From assembly GCF_018137965.1 (NCBI RefSeq), contig NZ_CP073100.1, positions 4,351,754 through 4,415,753 of the forward strand: DNA of 64,000 nucleotides, written 5' to 3'. A program made the translations under genes and the position numbers. This document shows positions 51,668 through 61,643 of the stretch, piece by piece. The notes under the pieces are model-generated. The model ran no database searches. It saw only the letters and a program-made list of their open reading frames with translations, and had not been told where the DNA came from. The DNA comes from Luteolibacter ambystomatis (lineage in GTDB: Bacteria > Verrucomicrobiota > Verrucomicrobiia > Verrucomicrobiales > Akkermansiaceae). Every line of letters starts with the position of its first letter. Within the stretch, counting starts at the first letter, position 1.

Positions 51668-52261
51668 TCACCCCCGGCTTTCCAGCCATTCCACTACCTT
51701 CGTCAGCGCCCGCGCGCGGTGGCTGAGCTGGTTTTTCACCTCGTCGCCGAGTTCGGAGAAGGTCTGGTCGTAGCCTGCGGGAACGAACAGCGGATCGTAG
51801 CCGAAGCCGCCTTCGCCACGCCGTTCCTCGATGATCGCGCCTTCCACGCTGCCGTCGAAGTTGCCGAGCTCCATGCCGCCCTCGGCGAGGACCATGGTGC
51901 AGCGGAAGCGGGCGGTGCGCTGGTTTTTGTCGGACATCTCCCGCATCAGCCGCTCGTTGTTGCGCGGGTGGTTGCCCTCCTCGCCGCCGTAGCTGGAGGA
52001 CCACACACCGGGAGCTCCGGCAAGCGCGTCCACTTCCAGCCCGGAATCGTCGGAGAGGACGATTCCTCCGATTTCCCGGCTGATGGCGAGGGCCTTGAGG
52101 CGGGCGTTTTCGAGGAAGGTGGTGCCGGTTTCCGGGACGGGCGGCAGGTCCGGAAAGGCGGTGACATCCAGCACCTCGTAGCGATCCCCGATCATCGAGC
52201 GGATTTCCGCGGTCTTGTGGGCGTTGCGGGTGGCGATGACGAGCCGGGGGCGGATTTCCAT
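51668..52261 (-). CDS. rdgB: XTP/dITP diphosphatase (RdgB/HAM1)
   Basis: 197 residues. Hydrolyses dITP, XTP and dXTP to monophosphates to keep deaminated purines out of DNA and RNA. The family start LVIATRNAHKTAEIRSMI, then TGTTFLENARLKALAISREIGGIVLSDDSGLEVDALAGAPGVWSSSYGG with the metal-binding acidic residues, and GEGGFGYDPLFVPAGYDQTFSEL with KNQLSHRARAL at the end. Complete and of normal length. Confidence 0.95.
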   Translation of the reverse strand: MEIRPRLVIATRNAHKTAEIRSMIGDRYEVLDVTAFPDLPPVPETGTTFLENARLKALAISREIGGIVLSDDSGLEVDALAGAPGVWSSSYGGEEGNHPRNNERLMREMSDKNQRTARFRCTMVLAEGGMELGNFDGSVEGAIIEERRGEGGFGYDPLFVPAGYDQTFSELGDEVKNQLSHRARALTKVVEWLESRG

Positions 52262-52339
52262 GCCCTCCGCTACCGGGTTGGCGGAGCCGGGCCAAGATTT
52301 TTGAAATAATCCGGCTTTGTGCTACGCCTTATACCACGA

Positions 52340-52798
52340 ATGAAAGCAATCACCTGGCTCGCCTCGCTCACGGTCGGTGTCGCCGCCCTTTCCGCCTCCG
52401 CCTTCTCCGCTACTCCCGAAGGCTGGTCCACCGATCTCGAAAAAGCCCTCGCCACCGCGAAGAAGGAAAAGAAATCCGTCCTTGTCGAATTCACCGGCTC
52501 GGACTGGTGCCCGCCCTGCATCGCCATGCGGAAGAACGTCTTTTCCAAGAAGGAGTTCGTGGAGAAGGCCTCGAAGAAATTCATCCTCGTCGAACTGGAT
52601 TTCCCGAAGGGAGAGAAGGAAGTCGCCGAGAAGAACCAGCCGCTGGCCGAGAAATACAAGATCGAAGGCTTCCCCACGGTGGTTCTGCTGGATCCGGAGG
52701 GCAAGGAGTTCAACCGCTTCTTCGCCTCCCAGTATCCGAAGTCCGAGGACTTCCTGAAACATCTCGATGAGACCCTCGCCAAGAAGGAACTCGACTGA
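52340..52798 (+). CDS. Secreted thioredoxin-family protein, first of a tandem pair
   Basis: 152 residues with a signal peptide (MKAITWLASLTVGVAALSASAFS). Thioredoxin fold: SVLVEFTGSDWCPPCIAMRKNVF holds the WCPPC active site, and EGFPTVVLLDPEG the cis-proline. The DWCxxC-x-x-x-KxxVF pattern is that of thioredoxin_7/DsbD-gamma-like periplasmic proteins. A paralogue follows at 52890 after a terminator-like hairpin, so the two arose by local duplication. Confidence 0.88.
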   Translation: MKAITWLASLTVGVAALSASAFSATPEGWSTDLEKALATAKKEKKSVLVEFTGSDWCPPCIAMRKNVFSKKEFVEKASKKFILVELDFPKGEKEVAEKNQPLAEKYKIEGFPTVVLLDPEGKEFNRFFASQYPKSEDFLKHLDETLAKKELD

Positions 52799-52825
52799 CC
52801 CTTTCAAGGGAATGCCTGTCATGGC

Positions 52826-52858
52826 GCCTCGTCCGGATTCGTCCGGGCGGGGCTTTTC
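52826..52858 (+). terminator. Intrinsic terminator between the two thioredoxin-like genes
   Basis: GCCTCGTCCGGA pairs with TCCGGGCGGGGC across TTCG (one mismatch and one G-T pair), followed by TTTTCCC. It would separate the two paralogues into individual transcripts, at least in part. Confidence 0.6.
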
Positions 52859-52889
52859 CCATTCCCCGTGATTCTCCCGACACATACCT

Positions 52890-53339
52890 ATGAAGAAAGC
52901 CGCCCTGTTCATCGCGACCCTGTTCGCCACCGCCTCCCTCTCCTTCGCCGGCAGCGGCGCGGGCTGGACCGATAATTATGAGGCCGCCAAGGCCCAGGCC
53001 AAAAAGGAAAACAAAACCATCCTGCTCGACTTCACCGGCTCCGACTGGTGCGGCTGGTGCATCAAGCTCGACAAGGAAGTCTTCTCCCAGAAGGCCTTCA
53101 AGGACTACGCCAAGGACAAGCTGATCCTCGTGGAGGTCGATTTCCCGCACGACAAGCGCCAGAGCCGCAAGCTCAAGGAGCAGAACCAGGCACTGGCCAA
53201 GGAATTCGGCGTCAAGGGTTACCCCACGGTCATTCTGGTGGATGGCGATGGCAAAAAAGTCGGCCAGACCGGCTACAAGGAAGGCGGCGACGCGTCCTAT
53301 GTGACCCACCTCAAGGGCCTGCTCGGTTCCAAGGGCTGA
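52890..53339 (+). CDS. Secreted thioredoxin-family protein, second of the pair
   Basis: 149 residues with a signal peptide ([20 protein letters not shown]). Active site [14 protein letters not shown] (CGWC), cis-proline region [14 protein letters not shown]. About half identical by eye to the preceding protein, but the CxxC dipeptide differs (GW against PP), so their redox potentials and partners probably differ. Predicted periplasmic. Confidence 0.88.
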   Translation: MKKAALFIATLFATASLSFAGSGAGWTDNYEAAKAQAKKENKTILLDFTGSDWCGWCIKLDKEVFSQKAFKDYAKDKLILVEVDFPHDKRQSRKLKEQNQALAKEFGVKGYPTVILVDGDGKKVGQTGYKEGGDASYVTHLKGLLGSKG

Positions 53340-53372
53340 TCCCGGGTTCTCGGAGCATCCACCCGTTTATTT

Positions 53373-53410
53373 CCCCGCCCGGCCTCGCGGCCCGGCGGGG
53401 TTTTGCTTTT
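53373..53410 (+). terminator. Intrinsic terminator upstream of leuS
   Basis: CCCCGCC-C-GGC, loop CTCGCG, GCC-C-GGCGGGG, then TTTTGCTTTT. Strong GC stem with a T-rich tail. Confidence 0.85.
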
Positions 53411-53466
53411 CAAGGCCAAGGGCTTCCGCCAGAGTCCGCGCCCCTTTCCCCGATTTTCCGAAGATC

Positions 53467-56007
53467 ATGTCCGACCGCCGCATACCCTTTCCTTTCGACG
53501 AATTCGAACCCAAGTGGCAGGCCCGCTGGGATGCGGAGAAGACGTTCCGCACCCCGAATCCGGGTGATGCCGACTTCGACGCCTCGAAGCCGAAGTTCTA
53601 CGTCCTCGACATGTTCCCCTACCCGTCCGGTTCCGGCCTCCACGTGGGCCATCCGGAAGGCTACACCGCCACGGACATCATCGGCCGGGCGAAGCGCCGC
53701 CAGGGCTTCAACGTGCTGCACCCGATGGGCTGGGATTCGTTCGGCCTGCCCGCGGAGCAGTACGCCATCAAGACCGGCCAGCATCCGGCGATCACCACCA
53801 CTGCGAACATCGCCACCTTCAAGCGCCAGTTGAAGTCGCTGGGCTTCGGCTACGATTGGGACCGCGAGATCGCGACGACTGATCCGGAATACGTGCGCTG
53901 GACGCAGTGGATCTTCCTGCAGCTCTACTCGTCCTACTACGATGAAGAAACGCAGAAGGCCCGTCCGGTGGCGGAACTGGAAGCGAAGGGCTGGACCCGC
54001 GATCAGATCGACGCGGTGCGGCTGGCCTTTGTCCACGAAGCCCCGGTGAACTGGTCGCCGGACCTGGGCACGGTGCTGGCGAACGAGGAAGTCGAGGAGT
54101 GGCGGAACAAGGGCCACATTGTCGAGCGTCGTCCGCTGCGCCAGTGGATGCTGCGCATCACGAGCTATGCCCAGCGGTTGATCGATGAACTGGAGCCGCT
54201 GGATTGGCCCGAAGGCATCAAGCTGCTGCAGCGCAACTGGATCGGCCGCAGCGAGGGCGCGGAAGTGGATTTCCAGCTGGCCGGTCACACCGTCACCGTG
54301 TTCACCACGCGTCCGGACACTCTGTTCGGTGCCACCTACATGGTGCTGGCACCGGAGCATCCGTACGTTTCTGAGATCACCACGGCCGATCAGAAGGCAG
54401 CGGTGGAAGCCTACATCACGGCCTGTGCGGCGAAGTCCGATCTGGAGCGTGGCGACCTGAACAAGGACAAGTCCGGCGTCTTCACCGGCGCGTATGCCAC
54501 CAATCCCGTGAACGGCGCTCAGATCCCGGTGTGGATCGCCGACTACGTGATGATGGGCTACGGCACCGGAGCGATCATGGCCGTGCCCGCTCATGACGAA
54601 CGCGACTTTGAATTCGCGCAGAAGTTCGACCTGCCGATCGTGCAGGTGGTCCAGCCGACCGGCGATCAGGAGTGGCAGGGCTACACCGATCCCGGCACCG
54701 CTGTGAACTCCGGCTTCCTCGATGGTCTGCCGACCACCGAAGCCAAGGCGAAGATGATCGGTTGGCTGGAAGACGAAGGCCGGGGCAAGCGTCGGGTGCA
54801 GTTCAAGCTGCGCGATTGGCTGTTCTCCCGTCAGCGCTACTGGGGCGAGCCCTTCCCGCTGACGTGGAAGGACGGCCATCATTACGCCGTGCCGGATTCC
54901 GAGCTGCCGCTGTTGGCTCCGCCGTTGGAAGACTACAAGCCCTCCGGCTCCCCCGAGCCGCTGCTGACGAAGGCACGCGAGTGGGTGGAACTGCCGGACG
55001 GTTCGGTCCGCGAGACCAACACCATGCCGCAATGGGCCGGCTCCTGCTGGTATTATCTGCGCTACTGCGATCCTCGTAATTCCGGTCGCTTCATTTCGGA
55101 GGACGCCGAGTCGTACTGGGGCGGCGGTGAAAAGCCGGGCATGGTCGACCTGTACGTCGGCGGCACCGAGCACGCCGTGCTGCACCTGCTCTACGCCCGC
55201 TTCTGGCACAAGGTGCTTTTCGACCTCGGCCACGTCCACACCAACGAGCCGTTCCAGCGCCTGGTCAACCAGGGCCTGATCCTCGGCGAGGATGGCCGCA
55301 AGATGTCGAAATCCTTCGGCAATGTGGTGAACCCGGATGACGTCGTGCGCGAGTACGGCGCGGATTCGCTGCGCCTGTATGAGATGTTCATGGGCCCGCT
55401 GGAACAGGTGAAGCCTTGGAGCATGAAGGGTGTGGAAGGCGTCTCGCGCTTCCTGGCGCGCGTCTGGCGCATCGCTTTCAACCAGAACGATGACGGCCAT
55501 TGGGATGTCTCCCCGAAGGTCCAGGACGTGCCATGCACGGACAAGGAACTGCTGCGGGTGGTGCATGAGACTGTCAAGAAGGTCACCGAGGACATCGAGA
55601 AGCTGTCGTTCAACACCGCGATCTCGCAGATGATGATCTGCACCAACGCCTTCACCCAGGTGGAGGTGGCTCCGCTGAAGGAGTTCACGTTGCTGCTGCA
55701 CGCGCTCAATCCCTTCGCCCCCCATCTGAGCGAGGAAATCCACGCCCGCCTCGGCGGTACCACGCCGCTCAGCGAAACCGCATGGCCATCCTATGACGAG
55801 GCCGCCCTGGTCAGCGACGAGATCGAGGTGGTGGTGCAGGTGAATGGCAAGCTGCGCGACAAGATCCGCATCTCACCCGCCACCGCCCAGGCCGATGTCG
55901 AAGCTCTCGCCCAAGCCAGCGAGCGCGTGAAGGAGCACACCGACGGTAAGACGATCCGCAAGGTCATATACGTCCCCGGCAAGCTCGTCAGCATCGTGGC
56001 GAATTGA
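53467..56007 (+). CDS. leuS: Leucyl-tRNA synthetase
   Basis: 846 residues, class Ia. HIGH-type motif in [23 protein letters not shown] near 50-70; the CP1 editing domain (~225-420) with [22 protein letters not shown] and [14 protein letters not shown]. The catalytic core continues with YWGEPFPL, then [16 protein letters not shown] (KMSKS loop). Anticodon-binding helical domain and C-terminal domain ([17 protein letters not shown]...) complete it. Full length. Confidence 0.97.
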   Translation: MSDRRIPFPFDEFEPKWQARWDAEKTFRTPNPGDADFDASKPKFYVLDMFPYPSGSGLHVGHPEGYTATDIIGRAKRRQGFNVLHPMGWDSFGLPAEQYAIKTGQHPAITTTANIATFKRQLKSLGFGYDWDREIATTDPEYVRWTQWIFLQLYSSYYDEETQKARPVAELEAKGWTRDQIDAVRLAFVHEAPVNWSPDLGTVLANEEVEEWRNKGHIVERRPLRQWMLRITSYAQRLIDELEPLDWPEGIKLLQRNWIGRSEGAEVDFQLAGHTVTVFTTRPDTLFGATYMVLAPEHPYVSEITTADQKAAVEAYITACAAKSDLERGDLNKDKSGVFTGAYATNPVNGAQIPVWIADYVMMGYGTGAIMAVPAHDERDFEFAQKFDLPIVQVVQPTGDQEWQGYTDPGTAVNSGFLDGLPTTEAKAKMIGWLEDEGRGKRRVQFKLRDWLFSRQRYWGEPFPLTWKDGHHYAVPDSELPLLAPPLEDYKPSGSPEPLLTKAREWVELPDGSVRETNTMPQWAGSCWYYLRYCDPRNSGRFISEDAESYWGGGEKPGMVDLYVGGTEHAVLHLLYARFWHKVLFDLGHVHTNEPFQRLVNQGLILGEDGRKMSKSFGNVVNPDDVVREYGADSLRLYEMFMGPLEQVKPWSMKGVEGVSRFLARVWRIAFNQNDDGHWDVSPKVQDVPCTDKELLRVVHETVKKVTEDIEKLSFNTAISQMMICTNAFTQVEVAPLKEFTLLLHALNPFAPHLSEEIHARLGGTTPLSETAWPSYDEAALVSDEIEVVVQVNGKLRDKIRISPATAQADVEALAQASERVKEHTDGKTIRKVIYVPGKLVSIVAN

Positions 56008-56051
56008 TCGTGGCGGCGGATTCCATCCGCCTAGCCTCTGTCATCAAACGA

Positions 56052-56083
56052 AAGGTGCTCCCAACCGGGAGCGCCTTCTTTCC
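56052..56083 (+). terminator. Intrinsic terminator after leuS
   Basis: AAGGTGCTCCC and GGGAGCGCCTT around AACC (one G-T pair), then CTTTCC. An 11-bp stem 45 bases past the leuS stop. Confidence 0.75.
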
Positions 56084-56144
56084 TTGGTAGGTCAGGCGGA
56101 CATTTTTGCTCGGGTAACCTCCGCCGAACTCCTATAACGGCTCC

Positions 56145-56987
56145 ATGATGCGTCGGTCGCTTTTTCACGTCCTGGTCATGGGATTGCTGCTGGTATCATG
56201 CGATCGGAAGAATAAAGGAACGGCCTCTCCGACACCTCCTGCGGCCAGCCATGTATTGGCGCGTGCGGACAACGGCTATCCCGCGGGCACACGGTTCATC
56301 GAGCGCTTGGAAATGACGATGACCTTCCCGGGGAAAGGAAGCGCGTCATCGACATGGGTCCAGCATCGGGACATCCGGTGGGAATTTCGAACTGCGGATC
56401 TTCTGGTCGGCGAACTGTTACGCGAGGACATGGGCAGTGTTGAGAACGTGAAACAGCCTTCCATCCGCCCGACACTCCAAGGCATCCCGCTCCACTTCAT
56501 CCGCGCGGAAGGGAAATGGCATGAGCAGATTCCCGAAGGCCTGGATCCATCTCCGCGGGACCGGGCCTGGCTTGCGGCACTGGCCTATGACTGGTCCAGA
56601 GGTTGGGATTCACACGCCTATGGAACGGTGCCCCGGAGCGTCGGAGATGGTTGGTCCACCCACAATCCCGCGGTGTTCTTCAACGAACCGGCCAGTTATG
56701 TCTCAGGCGTGATGGAGACCACGTTCAGAGGAGTGGAGGATCATGCAGGCAGGCGTTGTGCCAAGCTTGAGGCTCGTTTTCAATTCCAAGGAATCGCGGA
56801 TGCGGTGGGATACCTGACGTCATACGACCTCAGGGGAGAAATCCTGCATGCGTTGGATGATTTGATGGATATCGAAACCCGTATGAGAGGAACGATGGAG
56901 GCGTGGTCTCCCAATGAGAGTTCCGGTGAAGTTTCGGCCCAAAAAGCCGAAGTGGATTTTCGGATCACACGGGAGAGGCTGGAATGA
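56145..56987 (+). CDS. Lipoprotein of unknown function
   Basis: 280 residues. Signal peptide with lipobox LLVSC (MMRRSLFHVLVMGLLLVSCDRKNKG). The mature part is beta-rich: GTRFIERLEMTMTFPGKGSASSTWVQHRDIRWEFRT, and later ASYVSGVMETTFRGVEDHAGRRCAKLEARFQFQG, and ends in a strand pair. This resembles lipid- or ligand-binding beta-barrel lipoproteins in outline, but no family is recognised. Followed by a strong terminator shared with the convergent gene. Confidence 0.7.
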   Translation: MMRRSLFHVLVMGLLLVSCDRKNKGTASPTPPAASHVLARADNGYPAGTRFIERLEMTMTFPGKGSASSTWVQHRDIRWEFRTADLLVGELLREDMGSVENVKQPSIRPTLQGIPLHFIRAEGKWHEQIPEGLDPSPRDRAWLAALAYDWSRGWDSHAYGTVPRSVGDGWSTHNPAVFFNEPASYVSGVMETTFRGVEDHAGRRCAKLEARFQFQGIADAVGYLTSYDLRGEILHALDDLMDIETRMRGTMEAWSPNESSGEVSAQKAEVDFRITRERLE

Positions 56988-57005
56988 AGCGGTGTCCTTC
57001 AAGAA

Positions 57006-57046
57006 ACCAAAAGGCGTTCCCGGGTGGGAACGCCTTTTGGTTTTTG
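57006..57046. terminator. Strong bidirectional-type terminator
   Basis: CCAAAAGGCGTTCCC (57007-57021), loop GGGT region, GGGAACGCCTTTTGG (57026-57040), followed by TTTTTGAG. A 15-bp perfect stem between the convergent lipoprotein and peptidoglycan-binding genes; the T-run favours the plus strand. Confidence 0.9.
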
Positions 57047-57089
57047 AGTATGGAGGCATATGGCGGATGAAATCCGCCGCCACGTTCAT

Positions 57090-57512
57090 TCACAGTCCCA
57101 GCGCGCGGCGGGTCGACCAGTCGAGCCAGCCGGTGATGCGCAGGCGGTGGTCGCGCTGGAAGCGGGCGAGGGCGCGGCGCGAGCCGTAGCCGAAGTCACC
57201 GTCGATGGGGCCGCGGTAGTAGCCCATGCTGCGGAGGCGGAGCTGCGCGCGGGCTTCGAGGCTCATCGGGCGGCGATGGTAGCTTCCGCCGTAGCCGCCG
57301 CCATATCCACCACGGTCGCCGCCACCGTAGCCGCGGTCGTGGTCGTAGCCGCCACGGCCACCACGGTAGTCCACCTCCACGTAGCCACCACTACGAGGAC
57401 CATAGTAGGAGCCGCGGTCGCCGTCATGGGAACCGTACCAGTCGGCCTGGGCCAGGGAGGTGGTGGAAAGGGTCGCGGCGACAAGGGCGCCGATCATTTG
57501 AGTCGTTTTCAT
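57090..57512 (-). CDS. Secreted Gly/Tyr-rich peptidoglycan-binding-domain protein
   Basis: 140 residues from [21 protein letters not shown] (signal peptide). A low-complexity linker follows ([20 protein letters not shown]...) rich in Gly, Tyr, Asp and Arg. The C-terminal PG_binding_1 domain ([52 protein letters not shown]) is nearly the same as in the protein at 19708-20046. The linkers differ completely between the two. Probably a wall-associated structural protein. Confidence 0.82.
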   Translation of the reverse strand: MKTTQMIGALVAATLSTTSLAQADWYGSHDGDRGSYYGPRSGGYVEVDYRGGRGGYDHDRGYGGGDRGGYGGGYGGSYHRRPMSLEARAQLRLRSMGYYRGPIDGDFGYGSRRALARFQRDHRLRITGWLDWSTRRALGL

Positions 57513-57730
57513 GACACCAGATGGAACGAAAACGTGGTTCGGATTATTCACGGTTCTTCAGGAGATATTTTGCGTTTCGGGAATTCGTGCGAACCGCAAT
57601 GCGGCATCGGGCAAATCACCCCTTCGCCGCATGTTGCATCCCGTGGAAGGTCGCGTAGCGTTTCAGTTCAGGGGCACCCACCAGCAGCCCGCATTTCCGG
57701 AACCATCCATCCCGAAGAAAGGACGGCGCC

Positions 57731-59704
57731 ATGAATCTGAAACAAATTCCGATGTGGGGAACCCTCGGCGCGTGGGCGCTGTGTGGTTCGCTCACCACGC
57801 TCCAGGAGGCGCGGGCGATCCCCGCCGAAGAGGACCAGCAGCCACAGCAGGAAGGCGCGGAAACCCTGACCCGCGGCCCCGTCCACGAGGCCTTTGCCGA
57901 AACGGTGAGCTACAATCCGGTCGCCGGTATCATCGTGAAGAAGGAGCCGCCCGCGAACATCGAGGAAGTGCCGCCGGACCAGCAGCTCGTCGGCAACAAC
58001 GTCTCCTGGATCCCCGGCTATTGGGGATGGGAGGATGAGGGCTCGGACTTCATCTGGATCAGCGGCATCTGGCGCAATCTGCCGCCGGGCCGCCAGTGGG
58101 TGCCCGGTTACTGGAATCCCATTGATGCCGGGTACCAATGGGTCTCCGGGTATTGGTCGGATGCGCAGACGGAGGAGGTCGCTTATCTGCCGGAGCCGCC
58201 CGCGAGTCTGGAGAACGGTCCGAGTGTGGAGGCCTCGTCCAGTGACCAGGTGTGGACGCCCGGCAGCTGGGTTTATCAGGAGGACCGTTATGCCTGGAGT
58301 CCCGGCTACTGGCAGGCCGCGCAGCCGGATTGGACGTGGATGCCGGCCCACTACAGTTGGACACCGCACGGCTATGTCTTCGTGCCCGGTTACTGGGACT
58401 ATGATGTGCCGCGCCGCGGGGTGTTGTTCGCGCCGGTGCGTTTCGCACCGGACTATTATTCGCGTCCGGGCTTCGTGTACTCGCCGGTTACGGTGATCAG
58501 CCTGGTCGTATTCGCGGAGCATTTGTTCCTACGCCCGAACTACTGCCACTACTACTACGGTGACTACTATGCCCCCCGTTACAGGGACAGCGGCTTCTAC
58601 GCACCCTATGCCTACTATTCCGACCGTCGCCGCGGCTTCGATCCGATCTTCGCCAAGGAGATCTGGCAGAACCGGAAGGACCGGAACTGGCTGAGACAGC
58701 GTGAGGCGGATTTCCTGTTCCGCCGCGACAATGAGAACGCCCGCCCGCCGCGCACGTGGGGAGCCTTGCAGGCTCTCGCACGGAATCCCGATGCGAAGGA
58801 CGCGCGCGCCATGGCCTTCGTGAAACCCTTCTCGCAATACACGAAGGATGCGAAAGGCCCGCAGCGCTTCAAACCTCTCGCCGCACCGGACAAGGAGCGC
58901 TTCCTCGCGCAGAAACAGGAGATGGTGAAATTCGCCGCTGATCGGCGGAAGCTGGAGGGTGTGACGAAGGGTGCCGGTGCCGAAGCACCGAAACGCACGA
59001 CGGTTGAAAAGACCAAGTTCGAGCGCTCGCCCATCTTCGGTCGTGCGGCTGACAAGCTCGCGAAGGGAGAAGCTCCGCCGAAATTGCCGCCGATGAGGAA
59101 GATCGATCCGAAAGCCATGCCGGGGGGAGTTCCCGACACCCGTGGACCGGATCGCAAAGGCGATGACACCGCGATGGATGAACGCGGCAAGCCCGGTCCC
59201 AAGACCGACCTTCCCAATGATCCGCGGGAAGGCAAAGGCATCCGGCCGAAAGGCAACGACCAGCAGCCGAAGGAACCGGGCAACGAAACCATCCCACGCC
59301 GCAAGGCGACTCCGAACGAGGCCCCGCAGGGAGTTCCGGACAGAACGCCCCGCGTCGATCCGGAGAAGACTCCGAAAGTTGAACCGAAGAAGGTGATGCC
59401 GCGCGAAGAGCCGGAGAAAAAGCAGGTCGAACCGCGCAAGGTGGTGCCCCAGGACACGCCGCGCCGCGAGGTGCCAGAGCCCGAGCGGAAGATCGTTCCA
59501 AAACCGGAACCGAAGGTCATGCCCAAGCCGGAGCCGAAGGTGGTTCCACGTCCTGAACCCAAGGTGATGCCAACCCCTCAACCCAAGGTCCAGCCGCAGC
59601 CCAAGCAGGTGGTGCCCAAAGGCCCGGCGGTGAATCCAGCCGGTGACGGTGTGCCCCAGCGCCGCGGCAATGACCGCAGGAAGGACAAGGACAAAGACAA
59701 CTGA
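57731..59704 (+). CDS. Large secreted protein with YXWGXW-type repeats and Pro-rich tail
   Basis: 657 residues with a signal-like N-terminus (TLGAWALCGSLTTLQEARA). Residues ~95-245 contain six to seven W-x-PGYW-type repeats (SWIPGYWGWEDEGSDFIWISG, RQWVPGYWNPIDAGYQWVSGYW, YAWSPGYWQAAQPDWTWMPAHYSW, YVFVPGYWDY), as in YXWGXW-repeat proteins. A Tyr/Arg-rich segment follows. The last ~250 residues are low complexity, rich in Pro, Lys and Glu, with xPEPKVMP repeats. Probably an envelope or matrix protein; function unknown. Strong terminator downstream. Confidence 0.8.
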   Translation: MNLKQIPMWGTLGAWALCGSLTTLQEARAIPAEEDQQPQQEGAETLTRGPVHEAFAETVSYNPVAGIIVKKEPPANIEEVPPDQQLVGNNVSWIPGYWGWEDEGSDFIWISGIWRNLPPGRQWVPGYWNPIDAGYQWVSGYWSDAQTEEVAYLPEPPASLENGPSVEASSSDQVWTPGSWVYQEDRYAWSPGYWQAAQPDWTWMPAHYSWTPHGYVFVPGYWDYDVPRRGVLFAPVRFAPDYYSRPGFVYSPVTVISLVVFAEHLFLRPNYCHYYYGDYYAPRYRDSGFYAPYAYYSDRRRGFDPIFAKEIWQNRKDRNWLRQREADFLFRRDNENARPPRTWGALQALARNPDAKDARAMAFVKPFSQYTKDAKGPQRFKPLAAPDKERFLAQKQEMVKFAADRRKLEGVTKGAGAEAPKRTTVEKTKFERSPIFGRAADKLAKGEAPPKLPPMRKIDPKAMPGGVPDTRGPDRKGDDTAMDERGKPGPKTDLPNDPREGKGIRPKGNDQQPKEPGNETIPRRKATPNEAPQGVPDRTPRVDPEKTPKVEPKKVMPREEPEKKQVEPRKVVPQDTPRREVPEPERKIVPKPEPKVMPKPEPKVVPRPEPKVMPTPQPKVQPQPKQVVPKGPAVNPAGDGVPQRRGNDRRKDKDKDN

Positions 59705-59726
59705 CGCTGTTGCCACTCACTCACAT

Positions 59727-59765
59727 CGGGCCACCGGAGCATCCTCCGCCGGCCCGTTTGTTTTG
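59727..59765 (+). terminator. Intrinsic terminator after the YXWGXW gene
   Basis: CGGGCC-A-CCGGAG, short loop, CTCCG-CC-GGCCCG, then TTTGTTTTG. Confidence 0.85.
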
Positions 59766-59903
59766 TAGCTGGAGTCGTAAGACTTCAGGTTGGATGGATT
59801 TCCGAATCCCCTGCGGAATCCAGTCTTCCTTGATCCACCGCAAAGGCGAAGCCTTGGGATCGGAGTGCATCCACCCCGCCCGAAGTCTCACGACTTCGGC
59901 TAC
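59765..59903. repeat. Intergenic inverted repeat (GAAGTC family)
   Basis: The left end GTAGCTGGAGTCGTAAGACT (59765 on) and the right end AGTCTCACGACTTCGGCTAC (ending 59903) are near reverse complements. Inside are further stems (GGATTCC-type and AAGGCGAAGCCTT). It fills the gap between the YXWGXW gene and the histidine kinase. REP/MITE-like, no coding potential. Confidence 0.65.
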
Positions 59904-59906
59904 GCT

Positions 59907-61643
59907 TCAGGATGGAAGACTGAGCACGAACGATGCGCCATTGGTAGCAGTCGCATCGCAATTCAGATCGCCGCCCATCGACCGCGCGAGGCGCCGGGAA
60001 AGCGCCAAGCCCAGACCCACGCCGGGGCGGGTCTCCGCGGCATCGCGTGCGGATTTGTGGAAGGCGCGGAAGATGCGCTTGTGCTCGCTGGCCGGGATGC
60101 CCGGTCCCTGATCGCTGACACGGATGGCCACGCCGTTTGGCAGGGGTTCCACGCGCATCGCGAGCGAGCCTTTGCCCGCGTACTTCGCGGCATTGTCCAC
60201 AAGGTTGAAGAGGATGTGCTCCACGGCGGCGGTATCCACCTTGAGCAGTCGTGAAGCGGCCTCGGTTTCCAGATCCATGTGGAGCGTCATGCCTGCGGAA
60301 TCCAAGCGCGAGGCGAAGCGTTCGCGCATGGGTTCCAGCAACTCGCGTGCGGTGATCTGCTTCACCATCGCGCGGGCGCTGCCTCGCTCGATGCGTGAAA
60401 AGGCGAGAACGTTTTCGACGAGGTGGGAGAGGCGGTCGGCCTCGCGGGTGAGCACGTGCAGGTAGTCGGCGCGCTTCTCCTCCTTCACCGCGCCGGCTTC
60501 CAGCATGTCGGAATAGAGGCGGAAGGTGGTGAGCGGCGTGCGCAACTCGTGGGTCACGGCGGAGACAAAGGACGCCCGGCGCTCGCTGAGGCGCACGATG
60601 CCGCGGACCAGCAGCGAGGCCGCCAGGATCGCGAGAATCGCTGCTGCCCAACCTGCAGCCAGTGAAATGACGATCGGCCGGGGCACCGCGGCGGGCGAGG
60701 GCTTCTCACCGGTTTCGAGGCGGAATGGGAACGAGGCGAGCACCATCGCATCCGAAGAGATCCCGACAGCGGGTGCCAGCCTGGCCATCGGCAGCAGATC
60801 GCGGATCTCCTCCAGCAAGGACTGCTGTAAGGCGAGGGGATCCAGCCACACGCCTTCGATGGTTTTGCCGCCGCTTGGCGGAGTGCCTTCCCACGCCACC
60901 TTGCGGAGCAGGAACAACTGCCCGCCGATCCAAGACGGCCGCAGCGGCCCGGCGTCGCGGAGAATCCGCCCGCCGCCATTCCCCCCCGGAAGTGCCGGCG
61001 GGATGGGGGGCGCCACCGGCGGCTTCACAGCACCGGGGTTCGCATTCTTGTAGTCTCCTCCGGCCCGGCTCTGCGCCTTCGTGACCTGGGTGTCCACGGC
61101 TTTGCTGCGCAAGGACAGTTCCTTCTCGTTGGACGCAGCCTGGGCGGGAGCGCTGTCGCGCTGGAAGACCTGCTCCTTTTGTTGCTGCTGTGCGTAGTCG
61201 GGCTCCTTCTTGGTTGCTTCCCAGTTGCTGTTGCTGAGTTCGATCGATCCGCAGAGGGCGGTGAAGACCACGCGGCCCTCGCTGGTGTCGCGGAGGAGGC
61301 GTTTGAGTTCGGGCAGGCGGGATTCGCCCATGCGGGCCGAGAGGCTGCCATTCTCGGAAAGTTCGAAGCGCATCCGCACCGGGCTGTCCGCGGGTTCCGC
61401 CGGCAGGTTGGTTTCGCCCACGGGCCGCTGGCTTTCGTCCACGATGATGGCCGTGCCCGCGGCGTCCATGCGCCAAAGCGCGAGCCGCATCCGCTCCTGG
61501 AGATCGGCACGGGCCTCCGCGTTCGAACGTTCGTGTTCGGAGGAGAGGACGTTGCGCGTCAGCCAGGTCATCGCGCCCAGCACCAGCGCCGCGCACACCG
61601 CGAGCGCCGCCCAGTTGCACCATGAACTGCCGGTCGCCTTCAT
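59907..61643 (-). CDS. Sensor histidine kinase
   Basis: 578 residues. Membrane helix 1 at ~10-32 (WAALAVCAALVLGAMTWL), a ~290-residue periplasmic region with a Gln/Lys-rich stretch and a Pro/Gly-rich turn (PVAPPIPPALPGGNGGG), helix 2 near 330-350 (VISLAAGWAAAILAILAASLLV). HisKA has SFVSAVTHELRTPLTTFRLYSDML with the phosphorylated histidine. HATPase has NLVDNAAKYAG, VSDQGPGIP and GVGLGLALSRRLARSMGG. It overlaps the response-regulator gene by four bases. The low-complexity sensor gives no hint of the signal. Confidence 0.9.
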   Translation of the reverse strand: MKATGSSWCNWAALAVCAALVLGAMTWLTRNVLSSEHERSNAEARADLQERMRLALWRMDAAGTAIIVDESQRPVGETNLPAEPADSPVRMRFELSENGSLSARMGESRLPELKRLLRDTSEGRVVFTALCGSIELSNSNWEATKKEPDYAQQQQKEQVFQRDSAPAQAASNEKELSLRSKAVDTQVTKAQSRAGGDYKNANPGAVKPPVAPPIPPALPGGNGGGRILRDAGPLRPSWIGGQLFLLRKVAWEGTPPSGGKTIEGVWLDPLALQQSLLEEIRDLLPMARLAPAVGISSDAMVLASFPFRLETGEKPSPAAVPRPIVISLAAGWAAAILAILAASLLVRGIVRLSERRASFVSAVTHELRTPLTTFRLYSDMLEAGAVKEEKRADYLHVLTREADRLSHLVENVLAFSRIERGSARAMVKQITARELLEPMRERFASRLDSAGMTLHMDLETEAASRLLKVDTAAVEHILFNLVDNAAKYAGKGSLAMRVEPLPNGVAIRVSDQGPGIPASEHKRIFRAFHKSARDAAETRPGVGLGLALSRRLARSMGGDLNCDATATNGASFVLSLPS

